A stretch of 64,000 nt of DNA. Source: Lophius americanus. Its lineage: Eukaryota; Chordata; Actinopteri; Lophiiformes; Lophiidae. The DNA lies in contig JBBDHG010000459.1 in assembly GCA_037951165.1 (NCBI GenBank), positions 134,001 to 198,000 on the forward strand, given 5' to 3'. A model generated the notes under the pieces. The model was given only the letters and a program-made list of their open reading frames with translations, had not been told where the DNA came from and made no database searches. Below, in pieces: positions 13,401-23,920 of this stretch. Made by a program: the position numbers and the translations under genes. Within the stretch, counting starts at the first letter, position 1, and each line of letters starts with the position of its first letter.

Positions 13401-16400
13401 CATCTGAGCACAAACGCCCCCCGAATGTGTCTCCTCAGTGTTCCAACAAATAGATTCCATGTGTGCACAGCATGTGAAGGATGAGCACGCGTTTATCAGC
13501 CGAATGACTGACGTCTCACCGCTGCTCGCCTCATTCCTGATGGATCCATCCTCATCACGGCGCTGAATGAGCTTAACGTGTATTTATTTATCTCGCTGTT
13601 TTGTTTTGATGGGCTGCGATCACATAACTGCTTCACTTATTCTAACCAGTGCTCAAATCTTCCCCTGCTTCTTGCCTGCATTTTAGGACTTCTTAATGAT
13701 CAGTAACAGCAAACAGGTGAGTGCCTTCGCTGTACTGCAGACGTACAGTCAGGGGCGTGCGCTCAGGGGAGGCAGGTGAGGCGGGGTCGTGATAGAATCA
13801 AATAAATATGAATATTTGAGCTGATACTTGTATATAAATATTATTTCTGTGTGATTCCAATCCTTTGGATCATTTTTTTTTTCTTTTTTATAATCAAAAA
13901 TGCCGAGTTTGCGTATTTCCTGTTCAAACAGAGGCCTCTGCTCTACCTGCCTCACCTGGCAGTTAGAGCTGAGCCTCATCTCAGATTGAGCAGTGCCTCA
14001 CAAACCGTGTCGAGCCTTTTACTTTCTCACTGTTTGTCACCGATGTCACGTTTGTAGACACTTTTATTATACGTCCTCACTTTCATTGAACAGGTGGTGT
14101 GTGTCACGTGTGTGTAGAACATATTTAGTCCTGCTAATTAAGAAGAAGAGGTGAGGCAGCAGTACCTCTTCCTCACTGAAGGGGGCAGAGTTGAGCCCAC
14201 AGGTTTATGCTGGTTCTGCTGCTGCCCTTCTTCTACGCAGAAACATAATCAGTCCGGTTCTCTACAGTAGTCGCTTTTTTTTTATGTTTCGCTCCGACTG
14301 TAAAAATGGAAGAATCAAAATCCAATCCACCCCAGGAGAATAGATTAATTATTCCATTTAAAAAATCAACAAATCATTTTTTTTAAATATTTTTTTTGAT
14401 CTTTTTTTTTTTCGTATATGATTGAAAATATTTTGAAAACAAAAAATGTAAGAGGAGTAACTATAAACTTTATTTATAACATAAAATACCACATTATAAC
14501 ATTTTTTCGGATTTCTATAGTCTATTTATTTTTATTTTTTTAAATGGGCTGAACCTACGATTTTGTCTCGTACTGTATGAATTGTAGTATTGCGATGGCA
14601 AATTAAAAACACGTGACGCGCTCTTTCCCTGAGCCGCTCCCTGTGTGTGTGGAGAGAGTTCTGATACGAGAAATGAAACAGAACCAGTTGTTCGTGCGGA
14701 AGCTGGCCATTAAATGCTGAATTTAAGTTCCTCTATTGGGTTCACATATTTATAAATCCAAACCCTGAAAGGGTCAGAACCTCACCCGCCACCAACCTCA
14801 CCGCACGCCACTGTGTACCGTCTGCAGCTTATGACCTCACTCTATGTTACATGTCATGTTCTGTCGTACCTCCGCCCACTTCTTCTTACTCCATGTGCGT
14901 CAAACAGTGACTTCCTGTACCTGTCTGCATGTTCTCCACACTCCGTTACGTTGTGTTGTGTTCTTGGTGCACGTCTTCTTCATTGTTGCATATCTATGTG
15001 TGACCGATTCAACCCGCCGTCAAAGCCTGCCGTTTTCCCTCGCAGAAAGAGGCGGAGGACGACACGCTGAGCTCTAAAAAAGTCAAGGAGCTGTCAGTCA
15101 TCGATGGCCGTCGAGCTCAAAACTGCAACATTCTCCTCTCGCGGTAGGTTTGTGTTTTCATCGTTTTAAAACATCGCAGACGCATCACAGGCTACGACGC
15201 ATCTTTACGGACCTTTGGGTTTTTCTGCACTGCAGGCTGAAGCTTTCCAACGAGGAGATCAAAAGAGCCATTCTCACCATGGACGAGCAGGAGGACCTTC
15301 CCAAAGACATGCTGGAGCAGGTACATCTTCAGCTTTACGGCAGGAAGCAGGTTCAAGTGTGAAGACGAGGTCGGTCGCCGTAAACCTCGTAGAGGCCCCT
15401 TTGGGTTTTTTCGTGGTTTTCTTGACTTCAGCTGTTTTTTTGCACGTACACAACTAAGATTTAATACAATATTTATAGAATAATGATCAAAAGAAAGAGG
15501 GAAGAAGGTGCAGCGACGTATTAACATAGTTAAATACTTCAGTCCTAAGTAGCCTCCACGTCCAAATAAGTCTGAGAGACTTTGGATTAGATTGCCTGAT
15601 GGATTCAGACACGCTTAGGCCGTCGTTCAAAACTCCAGCACACGCTCAGACAGAACCAATACCACTCAGAGACTGCAAACGGTACCCTCCATTACTGTCT
15701 GAGTTATTACCAGCCTCTAAATCTACCAACAAACTCTCTGAGTTTCTCAGATACTCTGTAGCCGCTCGTCTCCTGCGCCTTCCACTTCAGCGTCTCTGCT
15801 CAGCCCACGGAGCCCCCAGCTCCAGGAATTGGCACTTTGTGACGTTACCACTCCAAATTTAATATTTTATTTCATTATGCATGAAGGATCTACCTCTAAA
15901 AAAAAAGTAAAGTAAAGTTTCATGCAGGTCGGGGCTGTGGTCTTTCCATATCCTGCTCACAAACAAACAAACAATCAAACAGACAAACAAACAAACAACG
16001 GTTGCACAGGAGTGAAAACATGACTTCAATGACATCTCATTGTTTAGGGTCTCTCAGGGATCCTTGGCTCATTAATTAAAGAATTAGATGCAGAGTGGAG
16101 GAGAAGCTGACTGATGGACGCCAGACGAATGAAATGTGTTTTTCATTTTGGGAATGGAAGTTTTCTATTCTCCGTAGAGTGAAGTAATGCATCCAGGACA
16201 CACTTGAGCACTTTTTTATGCTTTCTGGAGCCCTTGTAAAAGCTGTTTTCCAGATTATATGCAGAACATCGTGTTACACTTCTATCCGCAGTCTATCACA
16301 AATATAAAGGCGTATATTTACGATTCTGACGCTGCGGCGGTTCTTTGCAAAAATTCACTTACTAGTCCTTTAACCAGCAGTAGTGATGAGTGTTTCCTGT

Positions 16401-19400
16401 CCCACCAGCTGCTGAAGTTCGTCCCGGAGAAGAGCGACGTGGATCTCCTGGAGGAGCACAAACACGAGCTCGACCGAATGGCCAAACCGGACCGCTTCCT
16501 CTACGAGATGAGCAGGTACCTCCACCCTCAGCTGCTGGAAACCGGTTCCCAGCACAGACCTGAGAACATCAGACCAGCGCTCTCCACATGGGACGCGTGG
16601 AGAAACAATGGCTCTCGTTTCCTCGTTGAACAGGATGTCGCGGACTGAGCGGGAACAATAGCCGCGTGCTGTATGGCGAATGAGTAGCGAGTAATAACAC
16701 AAGGATATGTACTGCAGGTTCTGTCATAGGAGTTAACTCATATCCTCGATGGACTGGAGGGCAGATGTTGATGCAGAATTCATTAGTCAGCATTTTATGA
16801 GCTCAAACAAGAGAGCTGCCAAACATCGGCGTCATCACCGCAAACAAAGGGTTGCATGTGGCACTTCATTAATCACACGGACAGCCTGACTCATTCATGC
16901 TTAAACACAATGTCCATGTTTGTGGCTTTTGTCTAGATGTGTGGATTTTTTTATTACATGGCTCCAGTTTTGTCCCTCTGTGACGCTCATTTTCCATCCC
17001 CTGTCCAGAATAAACCACTACCAGCAGAGGCTGCAGTCCCTGTACGTCAAGAAGAAGTTTGCAGAGCGGATAGCCGAGATTAAACCCAAAGTTGAAGGTG
17101 GGCAAAACCACATCTGACCCTTTAATGTCGTCGCCATGAGAAGAAATGCATGAAGTTACATAATTCTGTTTATTGATTCCTCACCTGCTTTAATACGCTA
17201 AAAAAACAACATACTTATCGAAGAGGACTTTCTCTATAGCCATAGTTAATGTCTGATCCTCAGTGGTCTCTTTGACCCGTGGTGTCCCCCAAGGCTCCAT
17301 CCTCGGCACCTTTCTCTTTAGCACATACTCTCTGCCACTGGGTCAGATTATAAACGGGTTCAGTGTTGCACCTTTATAAATAAGAAATAGTGACCACTAA
17401 AATGTTGAGCAGGACATCAAAGGGTTAATACGGATAAACCTCAAATAAGAAACGCATCACCTTTGGAAGCGTCTCCCCGCTCCACACAGATGCCCTCTGA
17501 CATTAACCATAACACTGATGCTCAAACTGCTGAAGTCCAAAACAAAATCAGCCGAGAGGTGAATTCCTGTTTCCTCTGGTGCCTCAGCTCTGACCAAGGC
17601 CTCCAAGGAGATCCTTCAAAGTCGAAACCTGAAGCAGCTGTTGGAGGTGGTGCTGGCTTTTGGGAACTTCATGAACAAGGGTCAGAGGGGGAACGCCTAT
17701 GGCTTCAAGGTGTCCTCGCTCAACAAGATAGCCGATACCAAATCCAGTATTGACAAGTAAGAACCAGACCCTCCACATCTGGAGCAGGGAATGCCGTGTA
17801 GACGAAAATGACAGCTATGTATTTCACATGTGACACGCGCTCACTCACGGCTCCGCCTCTGTGGTCGCAGGAACATCACTCTCCTGCACTACCTGATCAC
17901 CATCCTGGAGAAGAAATACCCCAAAGTCCTCATGTTCCAGGAGGACCTGCAGAGCATCCCAGAGGCCGCCAAAGTCAAGTAGGTGGAGCCGCCCGACAAA
18001 CCGACTCCCTGTTGTTACTTTCCGTTTCACATTAAACCGTCGCTTTTTTTGCAGCATGACCGAGCTGGAAAAGGACATCGGCAACCTGCGCAGCGGCTTG
18101 AGGAGCGTGGAGAGTGTGAGTCACAGAGATCCCTGAGATCATGCGTGTTCTGTGTTAGTCATGCTGTGTGATTCTCGCCGCTGGTCTACTCTACAGTTCT
18201 TCCATCATTCTCTCACCCCCGGATCTTTTTATTAAAATGAATTTAACCTGCAGGAGCTGGAGTACCAGAGGAAGCGACCGCAGGAGCTGGGCGACAAGTT
18301 TGTGTCGGTGGTGAGTCAGTTCATCACGGTGGCCAGCTTCAGCTTCTCCGACGTGGAGGACTCGCTCTCCGAGGCCAGGGAGCTGGTAAGTCACTGCAGG
18401 GCGGACGCCGTCGCTGTCACCGGCACGCAAACGTTGAAAGCATTCATCCCATTTCCTCTCGGCACAGCTGTTCCTACATGCCTCCGTGACCTCATCAGTG
18501 ACCTTTGCAGGAAGGCTAACAGCAGGAGTGAAGTGTTTCAACTTCCTGCCGGCGCACCGCTGATGCTTTATTGGCCGGCCGGCCGGCTCGCTGTGTGCAG
18601 GCCCAGAGACGGCGCCAGCAGAGGGTCGGATATTATTTTAACGTCGTTGCGCCCAGTGTTGTAGGATAGCGGCCCTGACCACGCCCGCCAAACTATCAGT
18701 ATTCTGTGAAACTACATTTTACAGTTGGTGGCTTTATGAGAGAGAAAGAGAATACGGGGTTCCCACTCGCCCTGGAAAATAATTCACCAATTTTCCAGTT
18801 CTGGAAAACACACACACACAGATGTCCGGGAAAATTCACCTGATGAAGGATTGATGATGATTATTTTGCAACGTTAGTCAGTGTGAGGTCATTCCTTTTA
18901 TGCAAGTTTTCTATTCCTGTCCTAAGCACCTGACAAAAAAATACATGTCTGAAGTATTTGTACGTCAGTATTGGGTTATACCTCATTAATATTCTCGTGA
19001 CGATGCACCGAATGAGATCCGAGCGAGAAAGTTTCCACGTTGTTTCCCCAAATCTTTCTAAATTTCCTTCTGCTTTTTCCCCCCCCGGTGAATTCTTATC
19101 GCTAACGTCGTTAGCATAAGTGAACGGGATTTAAGTGGGCCAAATTAGCATCAAAGCTATCAATGATTCATTCGTTTATCTCCGTAACCTGTTATCCCGT
19201 TGAGGGTGGCCGCGGGGGCCGGAGCCTATCCCAGCTATCAATCAATGAAATTTTATTCACGTAACACCTTTCGAATAATGAAACATCTCACAGGTGTTGG
19301 AGTGTAACCCGTCTGTCATAACAGCCGGATCATCACCGGAAAAGTCCTGGAAAAATGATTTTGAGGAAAGAGTGGGAACCCTGGATTATTGTAAAAGTTT

Positions 19401-21606
19401 AAAGGCAAATAGTTTTACTCCTGCTAGAAACCCGAGAATATCCGCCTTTCTCAGAAGAGCCCGACACCCAGAAGTCAAATTTACGCGTCTGTTGCCGTTT
19501 ATTGCTGCGAGAGGAAGATTTTTTTTTTATCTCGAGTGTGTCTTTCACCCCGCAGTGTGCGTGTTACCTTGACCCATGTGCTCCGGCGCTCACATGGCAA
19601 CCATCTGTGAATCATTTACGGCGTCTCACACTCAGATAGTGGGCTGTTTGCAGCGGTCCAGAGGAACCCTGGTGACCACTCAAAACATCTCCTCCCCACC
19701 GGTGGGCCTTCAGTATGACGAGGTTCTGTCAGAGTACCAGGATGTAAGAACGTTTCTGAGACCAGTGTGTTCTGGGCATCTGCAGGGATAAAATCAATTA
19801 ACGGTCGGATATGACTGAATACCGATAACGTGAGTTCAAACGGAACTTTTCTCCTCTTGGGATCGTCGGCGCTGCTGCTGACGCACACACGTGTGATGGT
19901 ACTTGTTCTCAGCGGGGTCTCACATCTGGATGCTCTCCTGCCCTAACTTACATTGGAAACTACTCAATAAACACGTTGTCCTAATTTGGCTCCGGCTCCA
20001 GTCTCTGGGTTTGGCTGTAATCAGGGGCCGCTCAGGTCTGGGTTACGGTGGTCTTCAAAGATCCGCTACCGTTCCCATGTTCTTATTTCAAAGAACTGGG
20101 ACCTAATGAGTCTCCTGTTAAACAGTCAAAGGCTGAGTAAAACATGCTTCTGCTGTGTCCTGCTGTAAATCTAATCCCCTGCACCCCCTCCCCCCGTTTG
20201 CCCCCTCCTCTCCGGTCCCACAGTTCCTGAGGGCAGTAAAGCACTTTGGAGAGGATGCGAGTAAGATGCAGCCAGATGAGTTCTTTGGCATCTTTGATCA
20301 GTTCCTGCAGTCCTTCACCGAGGCTCAGCAGGAGAACGAGAACATGCGGAAACGCAAAGAGGAGGAGGAGCGCAGGGCCAAAATGGAAGCTCAGGTATCC
20401 GATTGATCCACCTCCTGATGGTCCAAACAGAACCGCAGCTGTCACAACAGACTTACTGTCTCAGAATTACCGAGGGTAATCTGAAACCTTTTAGGAATCG
20501 ACTAATTGTTCAGAATGAAGACTAGGACCAGGTGACATCTGAAAGCGTTTAAAAGACTTCAGGAAAGCTGTTTCAGAACACTGAGGTCTTTCTGATCGGG
20601 CCTCTGAAGAAGATCTGGAAGAATCCAGTAGTTTTTGTTGAAAAGTTGGGTACCACTTTAACGATAAGACTTTATAATTAAGCTATAATGCAGGTTGTAA
20701 TCACTTTATAAGTCATTGCTTAATGTTTATAAACAGCTTATAACATAGCTCTCAATTTATCAAGGTGGGTCACTATTTGGCAATATGAAGTTAGCGGTAC
20801 AGAGAAGTGGGCTCACTATTTGGCAAGCATCAGGTCTTGTATATCCTTTATACCTAATGAGTTATAAAAGTTTATTAATGGCTTGTAAAGTGTTAACAAC
20901 TTAATTAGTCAACCGCTTACAAGCCATTTATAAATCCTTTATAAAGGAGTCTCTTACTGGAACTTGGTACCAGAGGTTTGCCTAACTTCACAGGAGCAGT
21001 TGGACATTTTGGGAAGTGTGTTTATTTTCTCTATAGCAGAGCGTTAGATAAGAAGATTGATTCGGCTGTCTTGTTTTGTAACTAAATAAAGCCGGTAGCC
21101 GTTGAGCTCCGCGCAAAGACAGGAAACAAGGACGGCTAACCTGGAATTTGTGGGTCCAGCCAAGAACTAGAGAAATGGCTGCTGTGGTGTTGACAGATTT
21201 TGTTACCTTTGGACGGAGCCGGGCTATTTCAGCCTTTATGCTAAGCTAGGATCAACAACCGCTGGCGGCCGCGGAGTCAATCTTCTCATCTACAGGCAGG
21301 AAATCAACTCCAAACTATTTCTTTGGTGTAAAGATAGAGGAATATGCGGGGAATTCTTTGCAAAAATGCAGTTTTTCTTTTCTGTTTGGTCAGCTGAAGG
21401 AGCAAAGGGAGAAGGAGCGAAAGGCCCGGAAAGCGAAGGCCAACGGCGAGGAAGATGGCGGGGAGTTTGACGACCTGGTGTCGGCGCTGCGATCAGGGGA
21501 GGTCTTCGACAAGGATCTGTCCAAGATGAAACGGAACCGCAAGCGCATCAACAACCAGAGCACGGACGCCAGCAGAGAGAGACCGGTCACAAAGCTCAAC
21601 TTCTGA
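6088..21606 (+). CDS. DAAM1: DAAM1, formin of the Dishevelled pathway (5'-partial, 23 coding exons)
   Basis: Dishevelled-associated activator of morphogenesis 1 nucleates and elongates actin filaments downstream of Dishevelled and RhoA in Wnt/planar-cell-polarity signalling. Exons: 6088-6159, 6363-6457, 6951-7284, 7376-7486, 7640-7743, 8575-8641, 8749-8866, 11483-11621, 11766-11824, 11926-12113, 12502-12816, 12900-13007, 13687-13716, 15046-15143, 15236-15320, 16409-16515, 17009-17097, 17588-17756, 17871-17978, 18055-18115, 18254-18385, 20224-20394, 21394-21606. Every junction is GT-AG and the phases close to 2973 nt (990 aa plus stop). Order: GTPase-binding/FH3 region (first seven exons), coiled coil (11766-12113), proline-rich FH1 (12502-12816), FH2 (12900 to about 20394), then DAD with FDDLVSALRSGEVF and a basic tail ending in RERPVTKLNF. 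About 90 N-terminal residues are missing to the left. The tail and FH2 fit DAAM1 better than DAAM2. Which teleost duplicate (a or b) it is was not resolved. Confidence 0.96.
6541..6800 (+). mobile_element. LINE reverse-transcriptase fragment, copy 1
   Basis: It contains the degraded RT motif G-V-P-x-G-S-I-L-G-P-L-L-F-S-T-Y-L-L-P-L-G-Q-I-I at about 6670-6740. The left end, acataattctgttta, is shared with the copy at 17157. It lies inside a DAAM1 intron and has no intact frame. Confidence 0.65.
7855..8350. repeat. Duplicated dispersed repeat, copy 2 (inverted relative to copy 1)
   Basis: Two units with 'gtcagaaatatacaac' followed by 'ctttc(c/t)(c/t)aaaatca', plus 'gttatgtc(c/t)gaaaaac', form the reverse complement of phrases at about 1740-1990. 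It fills most of the DAAM1 intron between 7743 and 8575. No coding potential. Confidence 0.6.
8867..11482 (+). other. DAAM1: DAAM1 intron with AT and CT satellites
   Basis: A 2.6-kb intron. It contains a TA/TATG-rich tract (about 8980-9110), apparently single-copy AT-rich DNA (9120-10100) and a 1.2-kb CT-rich satellite (about 10108-11285). The next exon begins at 11483. The long Ser-Leu and Arg-Glu open frames here are satellite artefacts. Confidence 0.85.
10108..11285. repeat. 1.2-kb pyrimidine-strand satellite, (CT)n with TGTACAT interruptions
   Basis: The plus strand is nearly all C and T for almost 1.2 kb. CT runs are broken at intervals by 'tgtacat', 'ctacat' or 'tatgtttctat'. The first third has TATGTTTC breaks, the middle and end have TGTACATC breaks, so there is higher-order structure. 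It lies in the transcribed strand orientation of DAAM1. Confidence 0.95.
12502..12816 (+). CDS. DAAM1: DAAM1 FH1 exon (profilin-binding polyproline)
   Basis: This single phase-0 exon of 105 codons holds the whole FH1 domain. It has runs of seven and ten prolines separated by Gly-Gly-Met-Met, then the start of FH2 (KKKSIPQPSNALKSFNWSKL). FH1 prolines recruit profilin-actin to the FH2 dimer. The exon ends at Glu, and the next exon starts NKLEGTVW as in human DAAM1. Confidence 0.93.
13015..13036 (+). repeat. G-run cluster eight bases after a DAAM1 5' splice site
   Basis: Three runs of six or seven G separated by single T bases begin at intron position +8 of the exon ending at 13007. A further GGG follows a few bases on. 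Such G-runs can form a quadruplex and bind hnRNP H/F. Confidence 0.85.
13687..13716 (+). CDS. DAAM1: DAAM1 30-nt microexon in FH2 (DFLMISNSKQ)
   Basis: Ten codons flanked by tgcattttag and gtgagt, phase 0 on both sides. Skipping it removes ten residues and keeps the frame. The residues align with DFFVNSNSKQ of human DAAM1. The acceptor region carries three TGC triplets within about 25 bases, the motif type used by the neuronal splicing factor SRRM4. Inclusion is therefore probably regulated. Confidence 0.9.
13750..14813. mobile_element. Non-autonomous hAT-like DNA transposon
   Basis: The left end CAGGGGCGTGCGCTCAGG and the right end, read as reverse complement, CAGTGGCGTGCGGTGAGG form imperfect terminal inverted repeats. 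The flanks cgtacagt (13742-13749) and tgtaccgt (14814-14821) match at six of eight positions, consistent with the 8-bp target duplication of hAT elements. The 1.06-kb interior has no transposase frame. The insertion lies in the DAAM1 intron just after the microexon. Confidence 0.7.
15600..16010 (-). mobile_element. RTE-like LINE/SINE 3'-end repeat, copy 1
   Basis: The segment contains gactgcaaac..ctccatta..gagttattaccagcctctaaatc..tcctgcgccttccacttcagcgtctctgctcagccca. It ends in a 'cctgctcac' phrase and an (aaac)n run at 15961-16000. The same phrases occur at 43815-44375, and inverted at 24083-24290 and 36185-36405. Orientation is given relative to the copies that end with the 'ggcggaggtttgg' phrase. 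Confidence 0.6.
17157..17390 (+). mobile_element. LINE reverse-transcriptase fragment, copy 2
   Basis: It starts with the same acataattctgttta as copy 1, then has ggtgtcccccaaggctccat..ggcacctt..ctttagcacatac..ctgccactgggtcagatta, which encodes the GVPQGS-type RT block. Broken, and located in a DAAM1 intron. Confidence 0.65.
18386..20223 (+). other. DAAM1: DAAM1 intron, 1.8 kb
   Basis: It holds a GGCCGGCCGGCCGG palindromic run (about 18573-18586) and a relic of the SINE/L2 family around 19165-19240 ('ggagcctatcccagct'). The rest appears single-copy. No exon was seen, and the flanking coding exons join in phase 0. Confidence 0.75.
20649..20971. mobile_element. Palindromic MITE, copy 1
   Basis: It starts GGTACCACTTTAACGATAAG and ends, as reverse complement, GGTACCAAGTTCCAGTAAG, with subterminal 'cctttataaagg'-type arms. 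Its interior has two 'cactatttggcaa' motifs. The same interior occurs at 25850-26120 (inverted) and 50355-50670. It has no coding frame and lies in the last-but-one DAAM1 intron. Confidence 0.75.
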
Positions 21607-22860
21607 AGGGGGGTTGAGGTCATCAGCCTCGTCCCAACCGGCCCCCCCAGGCTCATCGTCAGTTTTGGGTCGAACTGACATGCACATTCCTCTGCACCTC
21701 CTCCATCCCCACCCAGCTCCACCTCCTCGCTGCCACACACAGCACAGCGCGGTTTTTCGACCTTTCATCCTCCGAGATTTTTGACGTCAAGCGGAGCAGA
21801 AGCCAAAAGCTACTAAAGACCAAATCCTCAGATTCCCCACCTGAGGATCCGTCTGGTCCGCAGGAGAACTTTTCCTCCCGGGTGTGGGAGATGCTCACGG
21901 TCGTTACGACAGGAAGCGTTTTGTGCTGTTTTTGTACGTTAGTATCTACGCACAGAGCGAGACGTGCAGCTAGCAGACTCCTCCGGGTCTTCACGCTCCC
22001 TTCAAACACAAAGATGATTCCATTCGTTACTCAAGGGTCCATTTTGTACCGACTGGTGTCGCGGGCCGAGAGGGATCGCCTCTGCACGCCACTTTTGGAG
22101 AAAGACTGAATCCGAACTTCCTCTTGGCGCTGCTGCCGTCTCGCGGTCAGAACCATCATAGAACTGGGACTGCCCGGCTTGATGCAGACGCGGTTTGGAC
22201 CGCAGGAGACGCAGCTCGAGAGCCAGAGGTTTGTTTTCTATTTACCATTATTGACGTGCAGGATTTCTATATCTGATCGCTGTATGTTGTTTTGTTTTTG
22301 TTTTTTTAAAAGCGTTTCCTGTTAAGAGCTGGCCTTAACTCTGTTGATTTGAATTGTCCAGTGGGTACTCTCTACAGGCCTGGGCCTAATCTGCTCCTTC
22401 TCAACAAGTGTGGACACTCGTGTCATAGATGACGTATATCTATATATACTGTAAAGTTGCGTGCTTGTTACACATGCACATATAAATTCATAATTACTAT
22501 GCTAAATGCCATTAAAACCATACCAATAGATGCAATACACTCCTCCCTCCCTGGAGGGAGTGGGGGGGGGGCCCTGTACGTTTTTACTGAATGGATGAAA
22601 TGTTTTTTTGAGCGCTGGATGGATTTAACGCCGCATAGAAGTACCCTGAGTTTAACTTTAAAACGCCGTCATCCACGCGTGATGCTTTCACTCCTGTAGG
22701 AAACGTCACGCCTGGTTGGAAAATCTCTTGATTTGAATATTTTCCCCTCTGCCGTGTGAATCCATCCAGGGCGAAACTCCATTATTGGACTTTTATAATT
22801 TAAATACTGCCTTCCATTATACAATGGCCTGTTGAAAATAAATGGGAGAAATCAGTAATG
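21607..22860 (+). other. DAAM1: DAAM1 3' UTR
   Basis: It follows the TGA at 21604-21606. No further exon features were seen. It ends near the AATAAA at 22837-22842, which is followed by a TG/T-rich stretch (tgtgtttttttg). Confidence 0.75.
22837..22842 (+). terminator. DAAM1: DAAM1 poly(A) signal AATAAA
   Basis: Canonical AATAAA about 1.23 kb after the stop codon. A U/GU-rich element lies within 30 bases downstream. Cleavage is predicted near 22860. Confidence 0.7.
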
Positions 22861-23876
22861 TGTTTTTTTGTATTTAGCTAGACTACTCAAGTAGTTGAAT
22901 TATTTATTCAGAGGTTCAAAATGTATTTTGTTACCACCAGTATTGAGTAATCGGATACAGAGAGGATGAAGAAGCCTGTCATAGAAACCAGGCTTTGGCT
23001 CCATCTAGTGGTCGGTGATCGTCATTGTGCAGAATGTATGGATCATTTCAAATACTGTAATAAACCTAAACCTGTAAGATAAATATCCTTATCACACATT
23101 TTAACTTACATCCACTGTCATTACCACTGGGTGATACACTTACTCACATTATTTATGTTTACAAAAATGTCATCTTTTCATTGGTTATATAAATCACCTG
23201 AATGACGAGATAAGATGACAGTTAACGGCTTATTATCTCATTTATTCAGAAAAACAAAGTCCTGGGCTTTCCTTCAGAGCAGCCTCAAAATATTGGGCGC
23301 TAATAACATGACCATCTATATTCCATTACTATACATCACTAATATAGTAATACATTACTCCATTACTTTATTACTTACTTAGAGACGTGTGTCTCACAAT
23401 GTCTGAAGCTGAGACCAAAATAAATCTGGGTTAAACCAAACAAGCACAACATGACTTCTTCCTTGAAATCCAAATCTGAGAGTCAGAACTATCTCCTCAT
23501 TTCAGAAAAACAGGGCGACATGTTTTTTCAAAGGTGAATTGAATTCGCTTCCCTGGTAATCTTCTTATCTTCACACTTGACCATCATTTTAACCTACATA
23601 AAAACGACAAATACGCTGATACTGTCGTTTTTATGTAGGTTTTAATAGTTAACATTTCACTGCCTTAGAGTGTCAGAGGTGATTTAGTGGCAATAAACAG
23701 ACCTACCCAATATTACACGGTGGTTATAATGTAATGGCTTATTAGTGTATTCCTTATGTATTATTTGACCAGCTCAGTCCTGATAATTAGTGTATAATGA
23801 AAATGAAAATGTCTGATGTTGATACACAAGTAAAGACTTCTGGATCAGAGGTTCTTCTCAGGAAGCTTCAATGGGT
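22861..23876. other. Intergenic region between convergent DAAM1 and L3HYPDH
   Basis: About 1 kb of AT-rich DNA with no gene. It contains a perfect inverted repeat (arms 23591-23609 and 23623-23641). Confidence 0.7.
23591..23641. repeat. Perfect 19-bp inverted repeat with 13-nt loop
   Basis: aacctacataaaaacgaca at 23591-23609 is followed after 13 bases by its exact reverse complement at 23623-23641. It lies between two convergent genes, beyond both predicted poly(A) sites. Confidence 0.93.
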
Positions 23877-23882
23877 TTTATT
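23877..23882 (-). terminator. L3HYPDH: L3HYPDH poly(A) signal
   Basis: TTTATT on the plus strand is AATAAA on the gene strand. It lies only about 40 bases after the stop codon, implying a very short 3' UTR. Confidence 0.65.
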
Positions 23883-23920
23883 TATAGCAATGTCATAAAA
23901 ACAGAACTTTGACCCGAGGC

